64,000 nt of DNA from Tubiluchus corallicola (taxonomy: Eukaryota; Priapulida; Priapulimorpha; Priapulimorphida; Tubiluchidae): contig JAQGDQ010000038.1 in NCBI GenBank assembly GCA_030141605.1, positions 248,001-312,000 on the forward strand, written 5' to 3'. The first letter of the stretch is position 1, and each line of letters starts with the position of its first letter. Positions 12,501 to 24,220 of this stretch are shown here, piece by piece. Both the position numbers and the translations under genes were made by a program. A model generated the notes under the pieces. That model saw only the letters and a list, made by a program, of their open reading frames with translations, was not told where the DNA came from and ran no database searches.

Positions 12501-14560
12501 GTGTTTAACATATATATATGTATATACATTGTTGTGGCATAATAAATAAAGTAATACTGTCTGGGTCCTATTAAAAATTATGAAAGCTATTGTGACATAA
12601 TAAATAAAGTAATACTGTTTGGGTCTTACTAAAAGTTGTGAAAGCTATTGGGGCATAATAAATAAAGCAATGCTATCTGGGTCCTACTAAAAGTGGTAAA
12701 AGCTAATGGGGCTTAATAAATAAAGTAATGCTATCTGGATCCTATTAAAAATGGTGAAGCTATCTTTTAGTAGTTTTGTAGTTATTGCTTGGAATTTTGC
12801 ATTGCGATGTGTGTGTGTGGAATAATTGAAAAACTTGCTTCTGCTAGCCAGCTACTATTAGTCATGCTCTTCAGTGGCTACATTGTTCATACCGTAAGCC
12901 AACGACATAAAGCAGGGAGCAGCTTGGGTTTAGAGTTTATTACTAATAGTAGCTAGTAAATTAATATTTTTTTGCAGTACACGACACATGTTGAATGTGA
13001 AGTGATTTCTATCCAAGCCAGATTGTATTTGAGAAGGCAGTGTTAATCGAGTACTTAGTTTGCTAGTTAGTAATATGGCTTACAGCTCACAATTCAAAAA
13101 ATAAATGCTGTACCCTATGCAGACCCGAAAAATTCGGAACCCCTGTGATTATAAGCTTGTTCAATTTCAATTAGTATTTGATGTCACATATTTTGAACAA
13201 ATCTTTTATGTACAGTGGACAGAGTCTGTGTTAAGTTAGGTTTTTAATGAATTTTCATATCAGAGCCTTTGAAATTTATGCGTAATTTACTCTTACCCAT
13301 TAATTGCCGGATAGTATGGAGAACCATTGTGTCCACCATAGTCTTGTGCATTTACCTGGAAGAAAGAAAATTATAGCTTGCAGATTTAATTTTGCACAGC
13401 TTTAGTATTTTTTCCTCAGTTTAGTTTATCAATTTTCTTCTCAGACCTGTGTAACTAGGTAAAACTTTATACTTATGTTTCTACTGTCTATTATGTAATC
13501 AGTTAATTACTTGTTGTGGCTTTTACAAATTACCATGTTTAGCTTGTTTATTGTAGCCACTCCTTTTAATCTATTTAAAAATGGCTAACATTGCCTTTGG
13601 TGCCAGTCTTAAACTCAATTTTGAAAATAAAACCTTATGGGCTTATTATTCTGACTACTTTCAAGAGAATTTTAATTTTAAAAGGCTTATGGCTTGAATT
13701 ATATATTCTGTTCCTAAACTGCTGAGTGTTATATAATTTGCACTGGTGTGTTGTAGACTTAATTACACAATAGGTCACACGTTTAATATAATGCCATTTA
13801 ATTTGTCTGCAGAAGTAGTGTATGATGTATGTTTAATTATATAAATTTGACTCACCAGAAATAGTACCCAGCATAAGCTGACTGTTGTTTTCAAAATTTC
13901 CATCATAACACTGCTTGAACTATCACACCTAAAACAATGAGATTCACGTTGTCACTGTTTGCATGGCTTGTGGAGAGGTGAAACAACACGCATTCTGTTA
14001 TATACCTGTGTTTTCCGCTTCTCTTTTTGACCTACTTCATCTAATTAATGCTGTTACATAATTAACACATTATAGCTTAAATAATTTGTTGAACCCTTAC
14101 AGTAGGGCTGATCCAAGCTGACATTAGTGTTTAGTGAAGCATAATTGGAAGGTAGTAGAGGAAGATCTAAAAACTTCGTTTCTTCTAGGAAACATGTGTA
14201 GTGTTTTATTACAGTATTAATGTTATTTTTTTACTTTAAACATACATTTTATAATACTTACTACAAAATTTGCCTTACATTATACTTCTGCCTTGTACTT
14301 TGAGCATGCTGTAATTTGTTGTGTTCCTCCATTAGCTTAATGGTTGTATCTGAAAGCATTAAGCATTTATCTGTCTAGAGTAACTATTTTGGCAACAGAT
14401 GAAGTAAGAACAGTGAATGCAGCTGTGATGTTAATGCCCAGGTTAGATTGAATTGGATTGGATTAGATCACAATAGATAACAGAATATTTTAATATGGAA
14501 CGTGTTGTAAAGTGCAGCTGAATATAACTGAACTTGTACAAAATTTTAGTACTTCAAATT

Positions 14561-14595
<35 letters not shown>

Positions 14596-17500
14596 TAATA
14601 ATAAGCTTAGCAACAGTAGCGACGAACATAAAAGCAGCATTGTAGTGGCAGCAGTACGTGATAGTGAGAGCAACAAGAACAAGAGCAACAACAAAACTGG
14701 GGTTACTTAGCCAGTTCTCATTATATTTGCATTAAGACTCATTTAGTTGCTTTATTTTAGCTCAATGAAAGTTAATTTCATATCATATCATGTTCTATGT
14801 CCTATATAGGTAAATTGTCTTTCGTGTATGATGTTTAGTCAGGCCTGTATTTAAATACTCATAATGGAATAACGTATATAAGCATATTTAGTTGCTCATG
14901 TAACATATGTAGGAATGTAATCTTTAAAATTTATTCACGTACATACTTATAAAATACACACTTATAAATGCTATATTGCTTATTTGTATTTGAATAGCAA
15001 CAAAATTAATAAAATTACTCATCTGGAATCAGTTTACAGTCTTTATTTGGTCTGGTCCAGTGCCTTCTGAATTTTTCTGCTAAAACACTGAACAGTTTTC
15101 ATTGCTAGTTTGAAATTGTACCTATGCAATTCTAAACTAAATCTCTGTAATACATTTTGAAACAAAGACGTTTCAGTCATTTAAAAATCAGAACTGCTTT
15201 CTCAAACGCCTACATGTGCTATCAAAGTTTTTAATGTTCATTAGACCAACTTGTGTTTTTGTACCTCTTAAATAAGGGCATCTTTGTTATACCATTCTTT
15301 GTTGTTTGCCTTTCATTACGAAAGTGAAACGGTTATGACGTGAGTGATTGTCGGTGGATTAAGTACGTTGTTGGTTAAACGACTAATCTGCTACCCAATA
15401 GTCTGTAGAACAAAGGTGTATATTGATTAAATTTAGTTGGTAGAAGTTGCAAAGAATTATACTGCATGCGAAGAAATGATTAACAAACTGCAATTTGGCA
15501 GATTATCCATGATAAAGAAATGGTTGTTTAGAAAGTAAAAGTATTTCATCAGCTTTAAACTTGGAACTATCTACTGCACTATGACTTTTGAATCTGTCTG
15601 TCATTTCCTTGACAGGTTAAAAACAGATCATATTTTATGAGGTATTTCACCTGTTTCAGCTGTTTAGACTTGTAATATTTTGTTTGAACAGGTGTACTTC
15701 CCATCATAAGACTATTGCAGAAGGCAGAGTTGAATTGAATAAACATAATAAACACTGTTTAAAAGCAATAATGTTTTATATAAGAATGTGTTCTGGAAAA
15801 TTTGTGCACTTACTTCCGGGTAGCTATTTGTCAATACTGTTTAATATTAAATTTTGTGACTGGTTAATGTATTTAGGAATACCTAAACATAATTCATGCA
15901 TAACCACTCTTACTTGTAATCTTCTTTTGCCCAATAAGATGTTCTACAAAACTTTCTCAAGTCATATTATGTAAAAATTATTTCCAACTTTCTCTTCTGG
16001 AAACTGCTCATAAACTTACTAAGTTGTTGAATGCATCTGAAATGTTAACAACTCAGATTTTTCAACAATTAAACTGAGCTGTCAGCATTTTAATTTTAAT
16101 AGCAATTGTAATTTAGAATATTTGCTTAAGTGCTCGAACAAAAATCGATTTAAAAGTTAATAGCACAGTTTCAGTAGTAAATGCGTGATATACTCCACTG
16201 ATTTAATAGATTGTTTATTTACAATTTTATAGTGGATAAAATATTTGAAATAAGGCTTATTGCTACAGATTTGATTTGCAAAACACTAAGATTTAAAGCT
16301 GCAGTAGAACAAGAATCATTGTTAATAATTAAAGGAAATGTGTATTTTGTTTATATGACTTTCTTACACTAAAGTTTACAGATGCTTATAATCCTGTTTT
16401 GTTAGAAATATCTCTAAGAGATATGTTAAGAAACCACTTTGCTTTCATTAACACTGAGACATTTGCGCACGCCTGCTGTGCTCCCACCATGTGGTGGAAT
16501 ACAATTTTGTATGTTCATTTTTACAATATTAGGGACTCCATTTATTAAAGTCAGTTTTGCCTCAAATTATTCGTAAGCTACCATTTATGGAAACGGGTAT
16601 TTTTGTAGTGCCCTATGTTGAAGTGACATGACTGGAAACTGGATTTATGGTGTGATGACGGCTGAGTAGGTGCGTGCTTCCACATGAGTGGCTTGTGGCT
16701 TTACCTGATTGTTCCAGGTGGAATTATTTGTAAGCCTTGGCTGTTCACCTCATAGAAGGAGGATAAGTGCATCTGAATATGGCTGAGATACCTCTACCAG
16801 TTCAATGGCTTATCTTATATACGTTGCCAGTGAACCAGACTTCAGTCATGCCACATACATGTTATTGTATATTTCATGCTTGCATGCTGGATTCCCACTT
16901 TAAATAAATATTTCACTGATAGTGAAATATTTTGCTGATTTTAATATTGTTTGTATCTAGCCCAGCTTATGGTAATTACATAATTTCTCTATGCCGTACT
17001 GCATTTTGCAAAGTGGGTTCTGCAGCCTGCAGACCAGCCCTATAAGATATGATTTTGGCTGGACTGGGACTTCCTTTGTTTTCGAAGATAGTCCTCTAAG
17101 GTGAGTTACCGAATTCACATAAATGTCCTAGGAATGTTCAGGGCAGTATTGGAAACAATATCAACTTGAACCAGTTTTCTTTGTAGCCACTCACTCATCC
17201 ACACTCCCATCTCTTTTGCCGTCCCCAAAACTTCAATTATTTCTATATTACAATTACTAAAGAACCAATATTTTTTATTTTTCAGATCCAGATTGGGCAT
17301 CATATAATATTGGCATTTTTCTCTGTACAAAATGTGCTGGTTTTCATCGAAATCTGGGTTCACACATTAGCAAAGTAAAATCTTTGCGTTTAGACAAATG
17401 GGAATATCATCAAGTTGAAGTAAGTACATGTATGATGACATTAATGTATCAGCGAAATTTTTAGCAGTGGTGGAGTCGATGCATTTCACCAATATTGCAT

Positions 17501-20500
17501 GAAACTCGAAAAACACTGTTGCGATTAAAAATTCAATTTTTTAATTCTTAACGGTGCGCGGTTGTTTATTGGTAAAATACATTGAATCTTTAGCTTCCTT
17601 AATGTAAGTGCATGTAGCGCCAGATATGCTAAAGGTTTCTCCTGATCATGTGCCTTATAAATCACTGTGCAAGAAAATGGGATAGCCAAGCAGCAGCTAG
17701 CTAATGAAATTTCGGACAGAAATTTTTCACCAAGAGTGCCTAAAATTCTAATACTAATGGTGTATGCAATTTGGCAGTACACCAGGTATTTAGCATAAAT
17801 ATACTGGTAACCAAATCAAGAAATACAGTCGTGTAATTTGAAAACAGTCAAATTGTGGCAAAAATCGAATCATATTAAATCGAAAATTGTCAGTTAAAAT
17901 GCAAATATAATCGAAATCCAGAAAATTTGAAATCATTTGTACTCTGTATGCAGATTCACAAGATAAACTAAATCTTGAGGAACTGTATATTTTAACTTGT
18001 ATGTGCAAAATACAAAGCTTTATGTAACCAAAGTTTCTAATACCATTGATGGTGCAAGCCATAATGACCAACAATGATAAGGTTTGCTTCTTTACCAGTT
18101 GTGCATGGTTATTACACATTTACATATTGATATTTTCTTTGATATTACATTGGTATTGAGCAGACCTGTTTCATGCATTTTCTACACTCGTATCATGTAT
18201 ATTGCAGTTTATGTTGGAAAAAGGGAATCTCGCAGCAAAAGAAAGGTTTGAGAGGCATGTTCCAATCTGGTATCGTAGGCCCGGACCTCACGATCCTGAG
18301 TGAGTAAAAAGTATTTAATTAACTAGGTACTATCGAATTTAAAATGTTTTTTCACACTTTTTAATTTAGAGGTTAAACTGAGAATAGCATTTCATTATAT
18401 GCATAAAAAATTCGGGGATACTGAAAACAATACATGTGCTTCACTTTTCAAAACTTGCCAGACTATATCAAGTTTACTAATGTGTAAATGAAACATGTCT
18501 GAGTTTTCATTTCTTGTTTTTATAATGTTAGGGGTCATCATGTAATTGTTATCAAATCTTCAGCAAAATATTGCCATTCAGACTGTTTTATTGCACTAAT
18601 TTGAACAATTTTTTTTGTTTTCAGTGTTCTAAGAGAGCAGTGGATCCGTGCAAAATACGAGCGAAAAGAATTTCTTGAAGAGAATGCTTTACAACAACAA
18701 GTGAGTGTATAACTAAGTATAACAGTATAAACAAGTTAGCATACTTATTGGTTTTACAAACATAAGTATTACTTGCTAATTTATTTATCTACATTTATAG
18801 CAAAAAGTAGTAGGAGGCGTTTGCAGCGCCAGGAACTAGAAATGGAACAGCTATTGGAATTTGAATTGTTCGTCAGATAACTTAATTTTTGTTTAAGTAG
18901 GCCACAGAAAGGAGGCTTAGTGCGAGCTAGCTGTTTAAACTCAGAATCAGTTTTTGAAGTTAAATATCACCTTTTCTGCTCAGTATTTAGATAAGTGAAA
19001 AATAATCATTAAACATTATTTGATTTTATTATTTCAGCCACTTATAAAAGAAGGATTTCTGTATAAACGTGGGAAGGATGACAAGAAATATCAATTGCGG
19101 CGATTTGTACTTTCTGACACTGACTATACTCTCAAATATTTTGTGCGGGATGTAAGTGTGTTTTAAAGAAGAAATTTGTTTTTAATTAAATGTAAGTAAA
19201 TAAAATAAATAACTTAAACGTAATAAATTAATACTTCTTAAGCCCGTGATTCAAACTAATATGTTGAACAGCAAAGACCTTTGTTGTTACAATTACAGTA
19301 GTCGCTACTTAATAAACCACGGATAATAAAACCGGCTGCATTGAACCATGTTGGCATTGTCCAGAATTACTTTTATAGAAACTATTGTTAAGAAAATTCT
19401 ATTAATAAAACCAGTGCGCCATTTAATAAGACCACATCTTCAGTAATAGACAACAAAAGCAACACAAAATGAAAAACAAAGTGCATTTTTGATAGTTGCC
19501 TGTTTTTAAGATATGTAGTTGAAATTTGCGTCCCATTTCCTAGATTCACTGCTTCTTAGTCAAAGTCACACTGAAAGCTACAGTCAATTGTTTTATAATA
19601 ACCATCCTGCTTGTACAGCTGCTGAAATACATTTCAGTCTGTTGAATGAACTTGGGTCACTGTTGTACGCTTGAGTCAATCTATAAGCAAGCTGACTGCC
19701 GCATGTATGCATGAGCCTGTAAGCAAAGTGTTTGTGTGAAATGCGTTAAAATATGTCACGCTAACAGATCAAATTTTGAATTGAATGAAACAAATTGAAT
19801 TCAATAAATCAAAATAGGTTTGAATAAGTTTATGTGTATGCCTGGTTACAGAAATGCATGGTAACACCAACTACATGTAGCTATAATTGACAGCAATATA
19901 AGTTTTTATGCCAAATACAAATACTTGTGACAGGTCAATACTTAATAAAACCGCCATTTTATTGGTGGTATGGGCAGCCGAGTGTGTGTGGGGTGATATA
20001 AGCTAAAACTTAAACAGCCGACCTCCCAGCTGTTTGTTAGACTAGTAACCACCTAAAATGTCTTTTTTGTAACCAATGCTGATTTTACCACATTAGTGTG
20101 CAATCCCATAATGAACATTGTGCATTGTTATAGTGTATCAACTAATGTCTATTGTTTATTATACAGAACATTCCAAAGGATGTTATCAGTATTAAAGATC
20201 TGAATGCTTCCTTCTGTCCTCATAAAATGGGAAATCCTAATGGTTTGCAACTCACTTATCTAAGAGAGGATGGTAATAGCAGATGTTTGTACCTGTACAG
20301 TGAGGATGGCAAAGATATTGTAGAATGGTATAATGCTATTCGAGCTGTAAAATTTTCTCTTAACCGCGTTGCTTATCCGGGCACCAAAGAAACTGTCGTA
20401 AGTTGATTTCTGCTATTCTGCTTTGAGAAGTTTGTGGTTGTTTGGCATTGCATATGCATGTAGATGTAGCTGCCCCTTTAGTGGTTATACTGTTACCAGA

Positions 20501-23500
20501 GTATCAGTGTTTGGTTTCTGCAGACTTGAGTGTTAAAACTTGCAGTAACATGGAGGACAAGAGAGTACAGTGGTGCCTCCAGGCAATTTGACATACTTTC
20601 AGAAAACTAATGTATAATTTTCGCTGCTAAAAGCAGTTTTTTGTCATATGCATGTTATGTAATTAGTTGCGAAATAATTAAACTGCATGGTTATCATTGA
20701 CATTTTTGTTGAAGTTAATGCAAATTTAAATGTTATTGATACTTAATTTTTGAAAAGCATTTTAAACAGTACTTCTTTTTATCATAGTGTAGATGGATTA
20801 GTACGCTTTCTAAAGCATCAGACATAATCAGACAATGACCATTATCTAAACTTTATGTGTGGCCATATTTTTTAAGTCAAACTTTGTAGCTGGGAAAAAT
20901 TTTGCCAAAGTTAATAATCTGCATAAGTTGGTAAGTAGTAACAAATAAGTAGTTTTCGAATCGTTTTAAATGACTGCACTAATTTTTTTCAGCTTGCTCG
21001 CAGGCTGGTAAGAGATTTCACAAAAGAAGGTTGGATTTGGAAAACGGGTCCTTCTGGCAAAGAAAGCTGGAAGAAACGTTGGTTTATACTAGACGATCGT
21101 AGGCTGATGTACTTTGACCAATGCTTAGTAAGTGAATTTATTTTTGCACATATTGTTTTTTTAGTTTAACAACAACTTGAAAACTGTGTATAATTAAAAT
21201 GCTCACTTGAAATTTTTTTACACAACTATACAGGGAACAAAATAGTTGGAATATTGCGTAATGGTGATTTGAAGAACTATAAACCTTCGCTAATAATGTT
21301 ACTTTTAATGTGTATTTTGATGTATAGTGGTGTCGGTTTTGACATGTGAAACTAACAATGACATATCGGTGATAAAATTATCACTTCACAGGAACACTAG
21401 AACAAAAGCATGAATTCATTTAAATGTTACTTTTTGTTTCCAAGTAATTGGTGTGTGTTTTGAGAACCAGATAGAAAGTGGACTTTTGTTTTTTTTAAAT
21501 CAGATGTAGAGTTTTTCTACCTTGCAAAAGATTTCTGTTTCCAAAGTCGGGTTTATCATAGCAATTAAACATTGTACTACAACATTTTCGATGAAAGACT
21601 AGTTTTTTCGAGGAAATGAAGAATTAAATTGTAGCTTGTGACTGACAGGCCCTGCTTATTAGGCCTCATGGCTGACATAGTGGTTAAATTTTTTGTTGGT
21701 TTTTGATGACTCAGATTCACACCACATCTAGTACGAGGTTTCTACTTGAGCACTGAAATTGAGAAGTTAAAATGCTATTAAGCAGAATTTTTTCCACTGC
21801 TGCTGATCTGTTGATTAAGTTCATTTTTAGCTGACAAAGTAAAGAAGATTCTATATGTGTGTGTGTGTGTCACTGTCGTAGCCACAAATATATATGTAGA
21901 CCTTATTATTCAGAATATGGCTAGTTTATTTTGAGTAATCAACTATTCTTTTGCTCTAGGATGCATATCCTATACACGATATTTTTCTTGGCACTGAAGA
22001 AGAAGGTTATAAAGTCAAGGAAGGCTTGCCACCTGGGTTTAAAGAAAAGGACCAATGCTACGGGTTTACTCTAAAAACACCTGGCAGAGAATACAAGTTT
22101 TGCACTGAAGGACATGATGAAAGAATGGTATGTAGTTGTATATATCTGTTAATGCTTAATTCGGCATCTTTAATTAGGGGAAAAAATTATAAGGGTTATA
22201 ACTAAACTGATAAAGCATTACCTTCTCAGTGCATGCTGTTTTTTTACAACAAAATTGTAAGTAAGAATCTTTGTGAGTCTGATTCTTGATTACTGCTCTT
22301 TCTGCTAGTCAAATTTTCAGAGAAATTCATTTTTTGGATTCATTTATAACATCCCCAACCAGTGTTCCCATTACGGCTTTCTGGGTTAGAGAATTTTAAA
22401 GTTGTATGTGAATGTGGCATGGTTTCAGCAAATAATTGTGAACGACATCTCCATGTTTCCAGACTACCATATATTCGCTTTTTATTTCAAAAACTAGAAT
22501 CACTGGGATACTAGGATCACAAGCAACAATTATCTACTTAGCTGTCCTATAAATACATCTACTTTCGCTTTTCTAACTCTTCATTTCAAATATTGTTGTA
22601 TTTTAAGACTCATTTATGTGATTTGCACCACTGCTTAGATCATGGCTATTAATGCTATTTGAATTAATTGCTGTTTAGTTTTGCAAGAATTTATTTTCAC
22701 TCTTATACTAATGCTTTTTTATATAAGCAGATCTTTCAGGTTACATGGGTTATTTAGTTTTTTGGCTTATTGCCACAATTTGGCTGAATGCGGAAGTACT
22801 GGCCTAAAGAAAATTCCATATCTTTCTGCAGACTAAACTGGCATTTACCAGACATCCAGAATGTGTTAACCAACTATGGAATAAATAACACGACTGCTTT
22901 TACTTGACATGCGGAATGGAATACACTTTGTTCAAATATGACTGCTTCATTGAAGACAGGGTAATCATTGCTATAAGAACTCACTTTACACAAAAATAAG
23001 CAAATTTGCAGATGGGGAGTCTATCCCCTTCCGTAAAAGAGGACACATTTTGTTCAAGAAAGGGACCTGTATAATGAAATGTTCCAGAGATGTTTCAGAA
23101 TAACACAAGACCAGATTGCCCAACTCTTGTTTATTCTGTGCGTGGGCTTGATAAAATATCACATAGTACATAAATTTATATGTGAAGGGTAATGTTTAGC
23201 CATTTGTTTGAGATAATTATAAATGATACTACTAATGAAAAAATAAACCTGCAATATAGTGTAACTAGTTTTTTTTTAAGCCAAATTTGACCAAAAAATG
23301 ATGAACGTGATTAAATCTTCCCAGACTTGGATTTGAATCATGAACTTTTGTATTCAACTTCAGCACCACATGACAGTCTTTATTAAGGAAGTAGTCTTAA
23401 GGTTATCAATTAATTCTGTGTTAAAGGCAGGATAAGTTATCAATTAATGATTTTTGGTTACTGTCATAATTGCCAGACTGATAGAGAAAAGATCTGGAAG

Positions 23501-24220
23501 ATTCCATCCCATGGATTGAACCTAGGATCTTTTGATATCCAGTTGGTCGGATATCATAAGATCTGGGATTCAATTTTCAGACTCTTGGTAGTTTCCATAC
23601 ATAATATAGAACTTGCATTCCAGTCTTTTGCATGCAGTCCTGCCTTGCCATTAATTTCCTGCTTCAGAAGTGTAATAACACTTGTGTCATGTGATGTTTT
23701 TTCCACTGATCACTACACCGATTTTGCAGGCCCAAAATGCACCAACACAGGTCTAATAAACAGGTGCATTGAAAACAATATAAAGTGATTTTTATCTATT
23801 ATGCAACAACACATATGCATAACGCATTCCACATGTAAATGCCATTTAAATAATACTTTATCGTTAGTCCTACACTTATACCAATGAGCAAATAGTTGCT
23901 GAAGCAAAAATATAACTGCAGCCACATTTAAATTGTTTACTAAATCATAAATTGAAATATTGCTGTACAGACCAGTGAAACACATTTTACATTAATCTGA
24001 TCCCAAATTTTTTATACGTATCACTACGAATAAATCCAGTGACTGGCTAGGTGAGGGACTAATGCTGGGTAACTTAAATTAAATATAAAGATTCGGTATT
24101 TGCTTTCTAAGTAATATCTAATCAATTTTCAGTGAGCTGCTTGCCAAACTTTGTTTCCTTTCTTTTCAGGAGTGGCTTAATTGTTTACGTCATGCCTTGC
24201 GACGTCGCCAGTATCTTTAG
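9586..24220 (+). CDS. ADAP1: ArfGAP with dual PH domains (centaurin-alpha family), nine exons, complete
   Basis: Exons: 9586-9670, 17286-17419, 18208-18299, 18625-18700, 19038-19151, 20167-20397, 20993-21127, 21960-22127, 24170-24220. All boundaries are AG/GT and phases join to 361 codons plus stop; human ADAP1 is 374 aa. The ArfGAP domain (about residues 8-125) has the zinc finger C22-x2-C25-x16-C42-x2-C45 and the catalytic-type FHRNLG with Arg50. PH1 spans about 130-230 ([11 protein letters not shown] ... [11 protein letters not shown]). PH2 spans about 253-357 ([26 protein letters not shown] ... [10 protein letters not shown]). The family binds PIP3 and inositol phosphates through PH domains and stimulates GTP hydrolysis by Arf6 at the plasma membrane. 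ADAP1 versus ADAP2 cannot be decided; this may be the single ancestral gene. Intron 1 (7.6 kb) hosts another gene on the opposite strand. Confidence 0.95.
10465..10725 (-). other. Cysteine-containing open frame in ADAP intron 1, unrecognised
   Basis: An 87-codon open frame with stops at both ends and no ATG at its start. It contains [13 protein letters not shown], then [13 protein letters not shown], then a polar helix-like tail. The cysteine spacing looks zinc-ribbon-like. It could be a transposon remnant or an exon of an unseen minus-strand gene. I do not recognise it and no neighbouring exon supports it. Confidence 0.2.
11096..11101 (-). terminator. Candidate polyadenylation signal AATAAA for the tyrosine-rich gene
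   Basis: AATAAA on the minus strand, about 130 bp downstream of the stop codon of the tyrosine-rich repeat gene. The hexamer is frequent in AT-rich DNA, so this rests on position only. Confidence 0.35.
11231..13906 (-). CDS. Secreted tyrosine-rich octapeptide-repeat protein, three exons, complete
   Basis: Exons on the minus strand: 13906-13856, 13355-13297 and 12299-11231, with AG/GT boundaries and matching phases, giving 392 codons plus stop. Exon 1 starts with two ATGs and encodes a signal peptide (MMEILKTT then [10 protein letters not shown]), with cleavage likely near NAQ/DY at the start of exon 2. Exon 3 carries the body: a basic Gly/Arg/Tyr-rich start ([13 protein letters not shown]), then about 25 units of the octapeptide SYGYDTKP with variants ([24 protein letters not shown]), and a looser C-terminus ending RPKYY. 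At the DNA level the core (about 11580-12000) is a 24-bp tandem repeat. Tyr, Lys and Pro in short repeats behind a signal peptide recall mussel-foot-type adhesive, egg-shell or structural extracellular proteins. That comparison is inference; I recognise no named family. The gene lies wholly within ADAP intron 1 on the opposite strand. Confidence 0.85.
11580..12000 (-). repeat. 24-bp tandem coding repeat
   Basis: On the plus strand the unit reads CATAACTTGGTTTAGTGTCA plus TATC, i.e. the complement of codons for SYGYDTKP. The period of 24 keeps frame, and the other two minus frames and one plus frame are also open across long stretches purely because of the periodicity. Units around 11640-11770 are the most alike, which suggests recent expansion there. 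Confidence 0.85.
12532..12765. repeat. 58-bp tandem repeat, four copies
   Basis: The word CATAATAAATAAAG (last copy CTTAATAAATAAAG) begins at 12538, 12596, 12654 and 12712, an exact 58-bp spacing. Each unit continues TAATACTGTCTGGGTCCTA or close variants, then AAAGCTA. The array lies in intron 2 of the tyrosine-rich gene. Confidence 0.85.
13907..17285. other. Rest of ADAP intron 1, with a (TA)n tract
   Basis: No supported exons. A (TA)n run of about 30 bp is at 14563-14592, followed by a CAACAAGAACAAGAGCAACAA stretch-like purine-rich region to about 14700. The promoter of the minus-strand tyrosine-rich gene should lie just above 13906. The plus-strand open frame at 15684-15974 lacks motifs and a true ATG at its start. 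Confidence 0.4.
19297..19965. repeat. Possible pogo/Tigger-like repeat remnant in ADAP intron 5
   Basis: Five copies of a TTAATAAAACC-type word occur at about 19309, 19322, 19402, 19422 and 19941, the first just after CAGTAGTCGCTAC. Pogo-like transposon ends begin with CAG after a TA target and often carry this kind of TTAATAARACC word several times. I could not find a matching inverted right end, so this is tentative. Confidence 0.3.
21128..21959. other. ADAP intron 7, no gene seen
   Basis: AT-rich intron with a short GT run near 21857-21870 and no open segment of interest. Confidence 0.5.
22128..24169. other. ADAP intron 8, no gene seen
   Basis: Two-kilobase intron. Around 23490-23580 there are paired ATCT/GATATC words and a GGGATTCAATTTTC stretch faintly like a tRNA-derived B box, not enough to call a SINE. 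Other open frames (23447-23788 plus, 23713-23985 minus) have no motif support. Confidence 0.4.

Noticed and set aside
15684-15974. 96-codon plus-strand frame in ADAP intron 1
   Set aside because: No true ATG at its start, AT-rich residue mix and no similarity to ADAP; the ADAP exons join in phase without it.
17525-18119. Two minus-strand frames (85 and 109 codons) in ADAP intron 2
   Set aside because: No recognisable motif, no splice support, and intronic on the other strand.
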